DNA of 64,000 nucleotides from Adiantum capillus-veneris (GCA_014529385.2 CM043943.1:103326355-103390354); one strand, 5' to 3'; counted from the stretch's first letter, positions 23,316-33,466 are shown. A program made the numbers and translations. Notes: a model not told the origin generated them from the letters alone.

Positions 23316-26300
23316 TCAATAGAGTCCTGTCGTCTTGAGCATCTGCAAATGTGATTCGTAGCGTAGGTTGCCGATGGTCAAGGTTGGGCCGAATATTTTG
23401 CTTTCGTGAGTGAAAAAGCCGGTGTAGAAAGCTTCTTCGAATGTTTGCATGTGGAAGCTAGGCAAAAACATAATTCTTTGGTATAAGAGATGTAACACCT
23501 TTGGTGATGGCTGCAATGAAAGATCATACATCATATCCGTCACTGTGTCGGCGGTCGATAGTAGACTCGAGGTCGTGGCTTTATCTGGCGCGAACACTTC
23601 AATGCATGCTAAGAGAGTCCTGCAGATTTTCTTTAGCATCTGACACGAAAGGTCAGGAGAGCCAGTAAAGAGTTTGATGGTGCCCGTTAGGGTTTTCACC
23701 ATGTAGGCTTTACCTATTCTCTCTCCTTCCTTTGGTCCTGGCATCGTGGGATAATTAAGCCAATTTGGCTTCTTTTCTGCAATCCTGCCATGCTCTTTCC
23801 AGTTTCTGACTCTTGGCACCGGGCAGAAGGTTGCATCCTCCCGAATCTCCTTTGGAGCCTCTACCAAGTAGATGAGGTAGGCTGGGTATTTGTTCAGCCA
23901 ACCTTTCCTCCATCTAGGTTGAGAATCTACAATCTTCTTTGATTGTTCATCCTTTGTGATGTCGCCTTCGTAAAGAGCGACATACTGCTCCTCCTCTATT
24001 CTCTTTTTCGTCTTTATCACTTCGAATTTCATCAGAGGGAAAGGCAGGTTGGGTTGCATCCACTCTTCATGGAGCACTTTTGTGTCTAAACCTTGAAGTC
24101 TAATGGAGATGAGGAGTCTCCTTTCCCATTCCATTTCCGCCTTGGCACTTTCCTCTGTTGACTTTTCTATTTGGTCCTGGAGCCTTTGTTCTTCTTCTTC
24201 AGAGATTCCTGAAGTTGAGGCCACTTCTTGAACTGGGGCTGGATCTTCAATTGTGGTTGCCTCTCCAGTTTCTGGTAGCTCTATGGCTGCTCCCCCTGCT
24301 TCTTCTTGTGGTGTCTCTGTTTCTCTTCTTTGTTGCTCTTGGAGGTCTTGGAGCTGTTTGCGGAGGGCCTCATTTTCTGTCCTTAGTGTTTGGTTTTCTG
24401 ATGTGAGCCTCTCCTCTGCAGCCAATGATCCCTCCGCCATGTGCAATCTTTGCACTTGCTCTAACCTTAGCTCTCTTTTCAAACTTCTGACCTGATCTTC
24501 CAGAGCTGGTACGAGGGCTCCCTCTTGTTCTTTTCCTGCTCTGCTAGCTCTAGGGGTGGTCCTGAGTCTCGTGATTGTCCTTTCTTGAAGTTCGACTCTT
24601 TCCCTTAGCTCAATGAGCTCATCCTTGGCTGCCTCCAGCTCATCTTCTATTCGCTCCTTTGCTTCCTGTGAACTTGTTACCTCTCTTGAAGCTTCGGCTA
24701 GTTGGAGTATTAAGCCGTCTCTCTCGTTTTCTGCATCGTAGAGTGATGCTTTATGACTTTCAGATTCAGTCATAGCATTCTCTAACTTCTTCTGCAACTC
24801 TGCTTCCTTTTGTTTTGCTGTCTCAATTGCTACTTCCTTTGCTCTGGATCTTTCTTTAATCTTGCTGAGCAGTTCATGCACCATGTGCATGTCTTTTTCA
24901 TCTTCATCTGTCAACTTGACAGCTCTTTCTGCCACCACCTCCAATGGCTTCGGCTCTTCTAGTATGTTCTGTTCGTCCATTTTCTCTTCACTCTCCATTG
25001 TACCCTTTGTCTTTTCCTTCGTCCCTTTCCGATCATCTTGTTTTCGTAGGGATATCCCATAGACTGCCTCCAGGGCCTCTTCTTCACTGTATCCGATCGC
25101 TACCAGATCCTCATAATCATCTTTCTTTTGCTGAACTGGATCTATCTCCTTTTCCTTGGTCCCGGCCTCCGGCTTTTCCATAACTTCTGTTTCTATTTCT
25201 ATTGTGGTCTCCTCCACAATAATTTCCGTCTTCTTCGGGCTTGGTACATCAGTAAAGGAGGGCTGATTGTCCTCAGTCATCTTGGCTTTCCCTTTGTTTG
25301 CTTGCCCGTCTTTCTCTCGAAGTTCAGTAGACTCATCTACTTCCTTCTTCTCCTTGTCATCCTTTTTCAGCTCAGCTTTTAAAAGCTGTACTTCCTCTTC
25401 AGTATAAGGCTCGACAGGTTGCTGCTCCAGTATGGCCTCCGACTCCTCATAAGCTCTAATATATTGATCATATTGATCAACATGTGGCCTGGCTGAGCTG
25501 GTTCCGACTTTAGTGGGGTCTGGCCCCCACATTTCTTCAAAGTCCCCCTTTAGAGCTCTTTCCGCTCTAAACTGCTCCACCAGCCTTTCCATTCTTGCGG
25601 CTTTTTGACTTTTGGTTTGCTTGGGATCAGCCTTCTTCTTCGCTTTCTTCTTGAGCGGCTCGTCCACAGCCTCTTCAGGTTCTGAAACTATTTCTAGTTT
25701 TCGGCGTGCTCTTGTGGACGCCCTCTTGGATACTTCTTGTTGTTCTTCCTCCTCATCGGCTTCTCTAAGCCACTCATTCTGGGAGGGAACCCGTGGCCCT
25801 TGATCTCTGGCTCCAATAGCTTCATAAGCTATTCTTGTCAGAACTTCAGCTCCTCCTATATACTTTGGCTTCTCGTTGTGCATGGCGATTACTTGCTCGT
25901 GGATGTATTGAGCGTAATTCACCTCTTTTGGCATATTGCTCTTCAATGCCCATGTGATGGTAGTTGCAATGGCATGGGGCGGTGTCGTATACTTTTGCGG
26001 TCTTTTACTGCAAATATGGAGAAATTGGTTGTACAGTCGGCAAAGGGTTGCCGCTCTTTGGTCTGCCATATCTCCATAAGTTGCATTCTGTTTCTTGGAC
26101 CCATAAACCTCTATAGCCTCCCTTCTTTCCCTGACAGAGCTCCCTTTGTTGTTCAGCTTCAATGCATCTGCAATGAGCTGTGGAGTGATCTGTACTTCTA
26201 CTTTCTCTCCATCCATGGCTGTCAATGTGGCTTTCCCATCCTTCTGAATGGATGTTGCCAACTCGTACACTCTTCTTGTATCCACACCTGATGGTCTCGA

Positions 26301-26591
26301 GGTGAAGAATCTGTGCAAGTCTGCCCTTTCCAGGTACCTGCTGATGTTCTCTGACCTGCTATAATCCACTAATTCTCGTGGGATCATAGGTACATCGACC
26401 GATTGCCCTTGAGGATCTCTGAAAATCCCCTGGTAGATCTTTATTCCCTCTTTTTCTAGTACTGCTTCCTCCACCCAAGTCTTGGTTGGCTTGAGGGTTT
26501 CTGTTGGAATATCAAAAGGTTCTGCTTCTGCAAGAGCATCCTTGATGGTTGGTCTTTTTCTCTTAGTTGCCGATGACTTAGCGGAATCCAT
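23316..26591 (-). CDS. 1091-residue extra ORF of gypsy D (coiled coil)
   Basis: An uninterrupted ATG-to-stop frame ending about 50 bp before the polypurine tract. The N-terminal 40 residues carry a basic KRKRP. Residues about 60-260 (VDYSRSENISRYLERADLHR, ITPQLIADALKLNNK, RLYNQFLHICSKRPQ) recall the 'putative plant transposon protein' domain of plant gag-like ORFs. A basic KKKAKKKADPKQ stretch (about 310) looks nuclear. Residues about 400-560 are acidic, about 565-770 a long coiled coil, and about 830-1091 an unrecognised globular region (LIYLVEAPKEIREDA, VLHLLYQRIMFLPSF). There is no signal peptide, membrane segment, zinc knuckle or RT motif, so it is neither an envelope nor a standard gag. 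The position suggests an accessory protein of gypsy D. The alternative is the sole gag of a separate non-autonomous element. A diverged fragment is at 10733-11344. Confidence 0.75.
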   Translation of the reverse strand: MDSAKSSATKRKRPTIKDALAEAEPFDIPTETLKPTKTWVEEAVLEKEGIKIYQGIFRDPQGQSVDVPMIPRELVDYSRSENISRYLERADLHRFFTSRPSGVDTRRVYELATSIQKDGKATLTAMDGEKVEVQITPQLIADALKLNNKGSSVRERREAIEVYGSKKQNATYGDMADQRAATLCRLYNQFLHICSKRPQKYTTPPHAIATTITWALKSNMPKEVNYAQYIHEQVIAMHNEKPKYIGGAEVLTRIAYEAIGARDQGPRVPSQNEWLREADEEEEQQEVSKRASTRARRKLEIVSEPEEAVDEPLKKKAKKKADPKQTKSQKAARMERLVEQFRAERALKGDFEEMWGPDPTKVGTSSARPHVDQYDQYIRAYEESEAILEQQPVEPYTEEEVQLLKAELKKDDKEKKEVDESTELREKDGQANKGKAKMTEDNQPSFTDVPSPKKTEIIVEETTIEIETEVMEKPEAGTKEKEIDPVQQKKDDYEDLVAIGYSEEEALEAVYGISLRKQDDRKGTKEKTKGTMESEEKMDEQNILEEPKPLEVVAERAVKLTDEDEKDMHMVHELLSKIKERSRAKEVAIETAKQKEAELQKKLENAMTESESHKASLYDAENERDGLILQLAEASREVTSSQEAKERIEDELEAAKDELIELRERVELQERTITRLRTTPRASRAGKEQEGALVPALEDQVRSLKRELRLEQVQRLHMAEGSLAAEERLTSENQTLRTENEALRKQLQDLQEQQRRETETPQEEAGGAAIELPETGEATTIEDPAPVQEVASTSGISEEEEQRLQDQIEKSTEESAKAEMEWERRLLISIRLQGLDTKVLHEEWMQPNLPFPLMKFEVIKTKKRIEEEQYVALYEGDITKDEQSKKIVDSQPRWRKGWLNKYPAYLIYLVEAPKEIREDATFCPVPRVRNWKEHGRIAEKKPNWLNYPTMPGPKEGERIGKAYMVKTLTGTIKLFTGSPDLSCQMLKKICRTLLACIEVFAPDKATTSSLLSTADTVTDMMYDLSLQPSPKVLHLLYQRIMFLPSFHMQTFEEAFYTGFFTHESKIFGPTLTIGNLRYESHLQMLKTTGLY

Positions 26592-29404
26592 GGATCCTGT
26601 AACTCCAATTTCAGAAGTTAGCGTCTTTTTAGTACTGAAAGTCGAAATGAAGCTTTTAACTATTCAAATGACTTGAAAATTGAAACATGAGCTATTCAGG
26701 GCCTAAGGATGCAGGGTAGGTGAAAAAATATGCAAACTGGGCTCAAAATCATGCTGGAGACATCATACGCGTATGATGTCTTTTGTGTCAAAATGACTTC
26801 ATATTGGTTGTGCTTGTAGTTGATAGTGTATACATGAGTATCATATGCTTGGATTTGAGTTTGGATCCCATTTGGTCAAGTTTTGGCCAGTTCAGTCCAG
26901 TTCAGGCTCTTGGCAAAATTTTGAAAGGGAAATGGATTTTATGATCCAAATTGGATAAAACTTGGTGGTTCACCTTCAAATGGCATGTAGATCACTTCTG
27001 TTTGGTGGTTGAAGCCCTGAGGTGCCAAAATCACATAGTGAGACTTCATACGCGTATGATGTCTTTTAGTGCATTTTTGGACCAATTTTCTCTATAAGCT
27101 TGGTTTTGGCTTTAGATAGGCTTATTCAGTGGATTTATCAAGTTTGGATAGAATTTGGACTAAAAATGGCTCTGGAGACATCATACGCGTATGATGTCTT
27201 TTTCATCAATTTTTCATGGGATTGGTTCTGTGGACTCTCCATGTGCTAGTGAAGGACTGTTTATACTCAAATCTTGGTTTGGACTTGAATATGTTGGATT
27301 TGGGACAAAAATAGGCTTTGTATGAAGGATTTTCTCTTAATTGGGCTAATGGGGTGATCCACTTGACCAAATGGTTCCAAACTTCATATGTAGCATGTAT
27401 TAGATATATATAATGGATGTATGATGACAAATGAGCATTTTTGGCTATGTAAGTGCAAATAGACATCATACGCGTATGATGTCTTTTGTGTCAAAATGGT
27501 GCTTTTTGGTTCCAGATAGCTTGTAGATGTGTTAATCAACAATCCTACAAAGTTTCAATGAGTTTGGAGTTATTTTGACAAAATTAGGACCAAAAATCAA
27601 TTTTATGGCCTACTTTGCGTCTTTTTGGTTTTCCTTGGGTTTTCTAACTCCAATTCTCATGATACTTGGTTCATAGGATGTGATTAACATGTGGAATGAG
27701 GCTATGCACTCAAATGTTGAAATGGATGTGAAAATCATGCTGTGAGACATCATACGCGTATGATGTCTTTTCTTGAAATGTTGGTCTTTTTGTGCAAAGA
27801 ATGCTTTGTGCTAGTGCCCTAAGCCCTGCTAACTAGTTTTCAACTTAAAAAGTCATCAGTTTAGCTAAAAAGCCCCCTTATAGGCATTTCAGTCTCCGAA
27901 GTCGTCTTTTTGCCTTGGAGTTGAATTTCTTCAACTTTTCTTCTCGAGAGTTGCATTTCCAGCTCATTGGATATGTTGTGAAGCCACCTATTTGGTTGAA
28001 CTTTACTTTGGCTCCCCGTTCTCCATCTTTCTCCATTTGGTTGCCCGAAAGCGTCTTTTTCACCATCGGTAAGTGAATCAGCTTTCTTTTGGGTTTTGCT
28101 TGCAAACATAAGTCATCCATGTATATTTGAAGCTGCTTGTGAAGTTTCATGTCATTTGGTCGTCAATTTTAGCCGTTATGCCAAAATGACGCTTTGTGTG
28201 TCCGCCGCCGAATCGGTTGTTCCGACCTACTTTTGGTGATCCAAACCCGGAGATACTCCATGGTTGCATTGCCCTCGATGTTGTTAAGCTTCCTGAGAAG
28301 TTTTGTGTCGTTCCGACAACTTTTTTCTGTTTGCCTCTTGCAGGCTCTGTTGACCTAGGGTTTTTCCAGTCGTTCTTTCTCGAGCTTTGAGTGCTAAAAA
28401 CTCATCTCCTATACTAGGGTAGCCCACCTCTAAGTTCTTGCAAGGTTTGGTTAGGCGGTTGTGCCCCTACCTAGAGTTCCTCCCCATTCCCCGTCTGCTC
28501 TTGTTTCTTGGTTTTGGTGAGTTTTCGCGACAAAAGTTAACGATAAGCATCAAAAGCTTATGGCAACGAGTCTACCTCTCATGTCTGGTGTCCTCTGAGC
28601 TCTCGTAGCAGTCGTAGAAGGCGGTAGAAGGTCGGATGCTCCTGTGTGCTCTTTGCTCTCTCCAAGAAGGTAATAGTGGAAATGAGCTTGATAGTGAAGT
28701 GAAAAATACTTAACTTCGGGCTTCCCGGATCACTTGTTACAAAATTTGACATGTGCTCCTATCTCGTCGTGAAATGCACTTTAGGATTTGAAATTTCTCA
28801 ATTTGGACTCCGTTTGACCTGTTTCTGAGAAATCTGTCCACTTTGCCAAAATTCTGTCATTTCGGGCTTTCCGCAACTTTTTCAGAATTGTACCCCATTT
28901 TTACCATGGGTTGCCCTTGTCATTAGGATCATCACCATCTATTCTTTTCTTTTTTCCGATCTCATTTCACCTGCTTTTTTATTTTTCTTTTACTTTTATT
29001 AAGAAAATCATAAAAAATAAAGGAAAATAGCAAATTGAAGCCAAAAAATTCTAAACATACACGATAAATAGCTGGTAACCCTGTGTATATGAATATACAC
29101 TTCTTTGTGATTTCTGGACTTGGATTACCACTTTTTTCCACTTTTTAGCTCCAAAAACACTCTTATTTAGTGATATTTACACATCTAGAGACCCAAATTC
29201 ATCATTTGATCTCTTCTTGTTGCAAAACAAGGTATATAAGGACATAAATATTATCAATGTCCGCAATCAAACATAAAAATTGCAAAATCATGTAAGACAC
29301 TGCCCTTGTAATATAATTTTTGTTTTTCTTTGTTTTTCCCGCTTGTAGCTGCTTTGTAGCTGCTGTATACCTCCCCCCCTCCTAGTCTGAGTCCTCCCGG
29401 ACGA
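26592..29404 (-). other. Gypsy D spacer between pol and extra ORF
   Basis: 2.8 kb with no convincing gene. 26.7-27.8 kb holds five copies of a 24-bp palindrome in diverged repeats. Around 28100-28140 the minus strand reads LQIYMDDLC, matching the YMDD box of gypsy D RT over about 18 identical bases, so a small RT-derived fragment is possible. 28.2-28.7 kb is GC-richer and 28.9-29.3 kb AT-rich. A purine run AGGAGGGGGGAGG on the minus strand lies just after the pol stop, near 29375, and could be an internal polypurine tract, but no TG LTR start follows it. Confidence 0.55.
26758..27768. repeat. Five dispersed copies of a 24-bp palindrome
   Basis: Each copy consists of AGACATCATACG followed by its exact reverse complement. 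Copies lie at 26758-26781, 27041-27064 (one mismatch), 27176-27199, 27461-27484 and 27745-27768. Start-to-start distances are 283, 135, 285 and 284 bp, so the array follows a roughly 284-bp unit with one half-length step. The sequence between copies is strongly diverged apart from short AT-rich words, whereas the palindrome is almost invariant. Several copies continue with TTTTGTGTCAAAATG or similar. Confidence 0.92.
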
Positions 29405-32400
29405 CTATGAAATGTCTGTGGGTGAAGCATTGTAGTTGTTTTGGTCATAAGTTCCCAATGCAATTGTAGAGCGATGATACAACAGTCTTTCCAATAAAGC
29501 TGCTCTTTGTTTGATTGATGGATTGGTGGTCGGGTTTTGGGTTGGTTTTGGCAATTTGGTAGTAGAATCAGTAGATGGATTCTTCGTTACCTTGTTGTCT
29601 TTTTTCACAATCCAAATATGCTTCCGCTTTGCTTGTGCTTGCCACAAACTCTTTGCGACCCAAACCTGCTTTGTTCTGTGTGTTGATTTCCTCGCCTTGA
29701 AATACTTAGGAGTTTCCGTTGATTGTATTGAAGGGAGTTCCTGTTTACAAATCTTTGGGATCCAAATTTTCTTGCTATAGCTTTGTGCCGTCATGAACTT
29801 CTTTGGAATCCAGATCTGTTTCACTGTCCTTGATTGTCTGGAATCACTCTGTTGTCTGGTATTGAAAACTCTGTTTTCCACCTTTGGGTTCTCTGGCACA
29901 GCCTTTTTTGGTCTCCATACCAACTTTGACTCCGTTTTTTTCCAAGGTTGAGTTGTTATATTATTGCTTGTCTTCCTTATCCACTGTTGAGAATTCCTCG
30001 TCGAAGAGTAATCCGGTTGTATAGAAACTTTTGGTTGCCATTGCTTCTTCTTTTTCTCTGGTTGTTGTTTATCTTTGTCTTTGGATTCGTCCTTTGGAGT
30101 TGGCTCTTCTCCTTTGGTGAACTTAACTGATTGACTTTCACCTTCGTATTTGATAAGCACTGAATTAGAACTCCAGTCAATCATTGCATTATATTGCTTC
30201 TGCCATGGTTGTCCTAGCAATAATGGATGTTGTGTAGCTTGGTCTTCAACCACGTAAAACATATGAGGATACACATATTGGTTAATCTGTATATGTAAAA
30301 CTGTGCATCCGACAGTTTTGATTGAATTCTCAGAGTAACTCTTTAACTCTTGCTTGGCAGTTTGTAATTTCGTGTCATTTGTCAATTGTCTATACAAACT
30401 GAGTGAAAGTAGGTTAGCTTGAGCTCCTGAATCCAATAGTGCTCTGGCTTTGATTTGGTTGGTCCCTACTTTGCATTCAATGATGGGTTCTTCTTTGTCA
30501 TTCCCCATTTCTGTTATACTGACTGCGTTTATTCGTATTGCTCCTTCATTGCGCTGTTTCTGACGCAGTAGTCTTCTTTTCTCCATTCTTTCCTTCGCCT
30601 CGGCTTGCGCTTCCTCCTCAATCTTTTTCTTTTTCTGGACACGCAGCTTTTCTTGATGTATTTTGAGAAGCATGTCTTGGGTTAGCGGCAAAAGATACTT
30701 TTTCACTCTGCATCCACTAATCCAATTGGGCATTTCTTCTCCGTCTAATGTAGCAAGCTTGACGGCTCCACTTGGTGATAGATCTTTAATCATCAGAGGT
30801 CCCATCCCTCTCTTTTTAAGCTTCTTAGCATGTTGTTTCAGAGTGTAAACTAGGACATAGTCCCCAACCTTAAACTCTTTAGTCCGCACATGCTTATCAA
30901 AAAATTCCTTTTGTCGCCTTTTTTGAGCGTAGATAGAAGCTACTGCTTTTAGGCGAAGCTCGTCTAGCTTTTCCAGGTCATCTATTCTATCAGAAAGCTC
31001 GTGCCTTGTCCACTCTAGGTCCTTAGCCACCCTTAATGTTGAAATCAAGAATTCTATCGGTAAGATAGCATTTAGCCCAAAAACCATGTTATATGGGGTC
31101 GTTCCTATTGATGTTTTATATGCTACCCTATATGCCCATAATGTTGAATGCAACTTCTGGTCCCAGTCAGTTCTCGACTCAGATACAATCTTCGTAAGGA
31201 CCGTGCATATGGTTTTGTTTGTTGCTTCAGCTTGTCCGTTTGCTTGTGGATGATACGGGGCTGATTTCCTATGGATTACCATGAATTCATCTAGAAGGAT
31301 CTCTATCACTTCATTTATGAAATGTGTGCCTCGATCACTCACAATTTCTATTGGCAATCCATATCGTACAAAGACGTATTCATATAGAAATTGTGCCGTG
31401 GTCCTGGCATCTGCTTTTTGAGTTGCCTTTGCTTCGACCCACTTTGTTTGATAGTCTGTAGCCACCATGATGTATTGTGCATGAGTCTTATATGCAGGAG
31501 GTGAAATGGGTCCGACATAATCAATCCCCCATTTTGCAAAAGCTCTTGCCCCCATCATTGGTCTAAGCGGCATATAATCTCTTTTAAGTGGTACTTTGGT
31601 CCGCTGACAGTCATCACACCATTTAACGTATTCCTCAGCGTCCATATGTAATGTTGGCCACCATATTCCTACGGCTAAGACAAGTTTTGTTGTCTTATCA
31701 CCTGAGAAATGGCCTCCACCTACTCCTCCATGAGCTTGCTCCAGGATTATCACATACTCAGACTCTGATGCGCAAATCCTAAGCTGGTTGTCTTTACCTC
31801 TCTTATAGAGTTGATCTCCTATTAAAGCGTAATCTCTAGCTTCTGTCTCTACAGATTTCTGACGAGCTTTTGACGTTCCTTCTGGGAAAGTTCTATTTGT
31901 GAGATATTCAACAATATACTGACTCCATTCTGGAGCGATCATTATCTGATATAATGTCGAATACTCAGCTGGCGGTTTTGATGAACATACAATACATACA
32001 GTGACATATTCATGTACGCTTTCTTTCATTCCTGGCCAATAGACTCCCAATTGTAACAAATTCCTATATGTGTTCCTTCTTGAACAATGAAATGCACATT
32101 CCTGAACATGTGCTTCGCGCAGATATATATTATATTCCTCAGGATTGATGCATAGTCGTAAAACATGATCATTTCCCAATTGATACAACCTTCCTGCAAT
32201 CAATTGAAGATTTTTGGATTGCTGAATAGCAATATGTTTTAGGTTGTATTCTCTTCTATCGAACTCTCCTCCATAGGTTAATAGGTTAACGACATTTTGC
32301 GACCACTTAGGTATCATTTCTATGTTGAACAAGTACGTGTCTGGCATGTCGTCATCTACTCCTATAGGGTCTTCTCCATTCGTCAATCGCGAAAGATGAT

Positions 32401-33466
32401 CAGCTCTAAGATGTGTTTTTCCTTTCTTTACTACTACCGTGAAGTCGAATTCCAGTAAGATAATGAACCATCTCACTATTCTCCCAGTATTGCATGGTTT
32501 ATTCACTAGGTAGAGCAAGGCTTGGTGATCCGTAAAAAACACAAACTTGTTGGCTAGAAGATAATGCCGAAATTTCTTCACAGCATAGATCATTCCTAAT
32601 CCTTCTCGCTCTGTTGTGGTGTAATTCTTCTCTGCATGGTTGAGCTGTCGACTGGCGTAACAGATAGGAAAATCCATGTTTCCTTCTTCTGGCTGAGCCA
32701 GAATGCATCCTATTGCATATGCCGAAGCATTTATGTGCACATGGAATATCTTCTCCCAATCTGGTGATTTCAAGACTGGAACAGTAATGAGTGCCTCTTT
32801 CAATTTCTTGAATGATTCCTCACACTCCTCTGTCCATTCAAAGTTCACTATTAGCCTGTAAAGTGGTTGGCCTATTATAGCGTACATGTAAATGAATCGT
32901 CTATAATATCCGCAATGTCCCATAAAGCTCTGTACTTGTTTCGCATTGGTTGGTCTAGGCATATCCACTATAACTTTTATCTTCTCTAAATCCGTGGATA
33001 TTCCGTTTTGTGAGACAATATGTCCCAGAATTCTGCCCTGTCGGACCATAAACACACATTTCTCAGGATTGAGACAAATGCGATATGTCCTACATTTCTC
33101 AAATACTTTTCTTAGGTGTTCTAGATGCTCATCTCTCAGTAGAGAATGTACACATAAGTCATCCATGTAGATTTCTAGAAACAGCCTTAAGTATTCTTTG
33201 AAAGCATGCGTCATCAGCCTCTGGAAGGTTGCGGGAGCATTGGTTAGACCAAAAGGCATAACCCGATAAGCATAAATTCCCCACTCCGTTGCAAAAGCTG
33301 TTTTATGTTGATCTTCTGGTGCTATGGCTAGCTGGTTATATCCTGAAAAACCATCAAGAAAGGAGTATGTTGTTTTCCCTGATACACGCTCTAGAACATG
33401 ATCAGTTATCGGCAGGGGATAATTGTCCTGATTGTTGCAGCATTCACTTTCTTTAAGTTGACACAC
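29405..33466 (-). CDS. Gypsy D pol: RT-RNase H-integrase-second protease
   Basis: A 1353-codon open frame. RT: FLDGFSGYNQLAIAP, MPFGLTNAPATFQRLM, catalytic YMDD at 100-103. RNase H: HVHINASAYAIG (244-253), with Asn where the first Asp is usual; later FTDHQALLYL. Two zinc modules have identical spacing: H453-H460-C491-C494 and H579-H586-C617-C620. The integrase core has D649, D711 and E747 (DD35E) intact. A basic connector (about 940-975) leads to a retropepsin-like domain, ARALLDSGAQANLLS (1008-1021) to HPLLLGQPWQK (1080-1090). The tail (about 1135-1290) repeats a K-x-W-x-P-K motif (KQIWIPKKF, KKIWIPKIC, KQVWVAKSL, KLVWRPKKA). The RT start lies in the previous frame and is separated by an apparent 1-base loss near 33427. 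Nearly intact and probably recent. Confidence 0.92.
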   Translation of the reverse strand: MCQLKESECCNNQDNYPLPITDHVLERVSGKTTYSFLDGFSGYNQLAIAPEDQHKTAFATEWGIYAYRVMPFGLTNAPATFQRLMTHAFKEYLRLFLEIYMDDLCVHSLLRDEHLEHLRKVFEKCRTYRICLNPEKCVFMVRQGRILGHIVSQNGISTDLEKIKVIVDMPRPTNAKQVQSFMGHCGYYRRFIYMYAIIGQPLYRLIVNFEWTEECEESFKKLKEALITVPVLKSPDWEKIFHVHINASAYAIGCILAQPEEGNMDFPICYASRQLNHAEKNYTTTEREGLGMIYAVKKFRHYLLANKFVFFTDHQALLYLVNKPCNTGRIVRWFIILLEFDFTVVVKKGKTHLRADHLSRLTNGEDPIGVDDDMPDTYLFNIEMIPKWSQNVVNLLTYGGEFDRREYNLKHIAIQQSKNLQLIAGRLYQLGNDHVLRLCINPEEYNIYLREAHVQECAFHCSRRNTYRNLLQLGVYWPGMKESVHEYVTVCIVCSSKPPAEYSTLYQIMIAPEWSQYIVEYLTNRTFPEGTSKARQKSVETEARDYALIGDQLYKRGKDNQLRICASESEYVIILEQAHGGVGGGHFSGDKTTKLVLAVGIWWPTLHMDAEEYVKWCDDCQRTKVPLKRDYMPLRPMMGARAFAKWGIDYVGPISPPAYKTHAQYIMVATDYQTKWVEAKATQKADARTTAQFLYEYVFVRYGLPIEIVSDRGTHFINEVIEILLDEFMVIHRKSAPYHPQANGQAEATNKTICTVLTKIVSESRTDWDQKLHSTLWAYRVAYKTSIGTTPYNMVFGLNAILPIEFLISTLRVAKDLEWTRHELSDRIDDLEKLDELRLKAVASIYAQKRRQKEFFDKHVRTKEFKVGDYVLVYTLKQHAKKLKKRGMGPLMIKDLSPSGAVKLATLDGEEMPNWISGCRVKKYLLPLTQDMLLKIHQEKLRVQKKKKIEEEAQAEAKERMEKRRLLRQKQRNEGAIRINAVSITEMGNDKEEPIIECKVGTNQIKARALLDSGAQANLLSLSLYRQLTNDTKLQTAKQELKSYSENSIKTVGCTVLHIQINQYVYPHMFYVVEDQATQHPLLLGQPWQKQYNAMIDWSSNSVLIKYEGESQSVKFTKGEEPTPKDESKDKDKQQPEKKKKQWQPKVSIQPDYSSTRNSQQWIRKTSNNITTQPWKKTESKLVWRPKKAVPENPKVENRVFNTRQQSDSRQSRTVKQIWIPKKFMTAQSYSKKIWIPKICKQELPSIQSTETPKYFKARKSTHRTKQVWVAKSLWQAQAKRKHIWIVKKDNKVTKNPSTDSTTKLPKPTQNPTTNPSIKQRAALLERLLYHRSTIALGTYDQNNYNASPTDIS

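Noticed and set aside
23449-26676. Plus-strand ORFs rich in Leu/Ser (for example 25737-26291)
   Set aside because: They lie antisense to the intact 1091-codon ORF, and their composition is the mirror of its acidic coiled coil.
27206-27469. 87-codon minus-strand ORF in the palindrome spacer
   Set aside because: No recognisable motif, it overlaps the repeat units and composition is AT-biased; probably chance.
26758-27768. CRISPR-like array
   Set aside because: The repeated unit is a full palindrome with spacers of 111-261 bp that are themselves diverged repeats, in a plant retroelement; there are no cas genes.
28100-28150. Independent RT gene (LQIYMDDLC)
   Set aside because: Only about 18 bases around the YMDD box match gypsy D RT; flanking residues do not continue an RT.
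29370-29390. Internal polypurine tract and LTR start after gypsy D pol
   Set aside because: A purine run is present, but no TG dinucleotide LTR start follows and no matching LTR exists; kept only as an alternative in the spacer entry.
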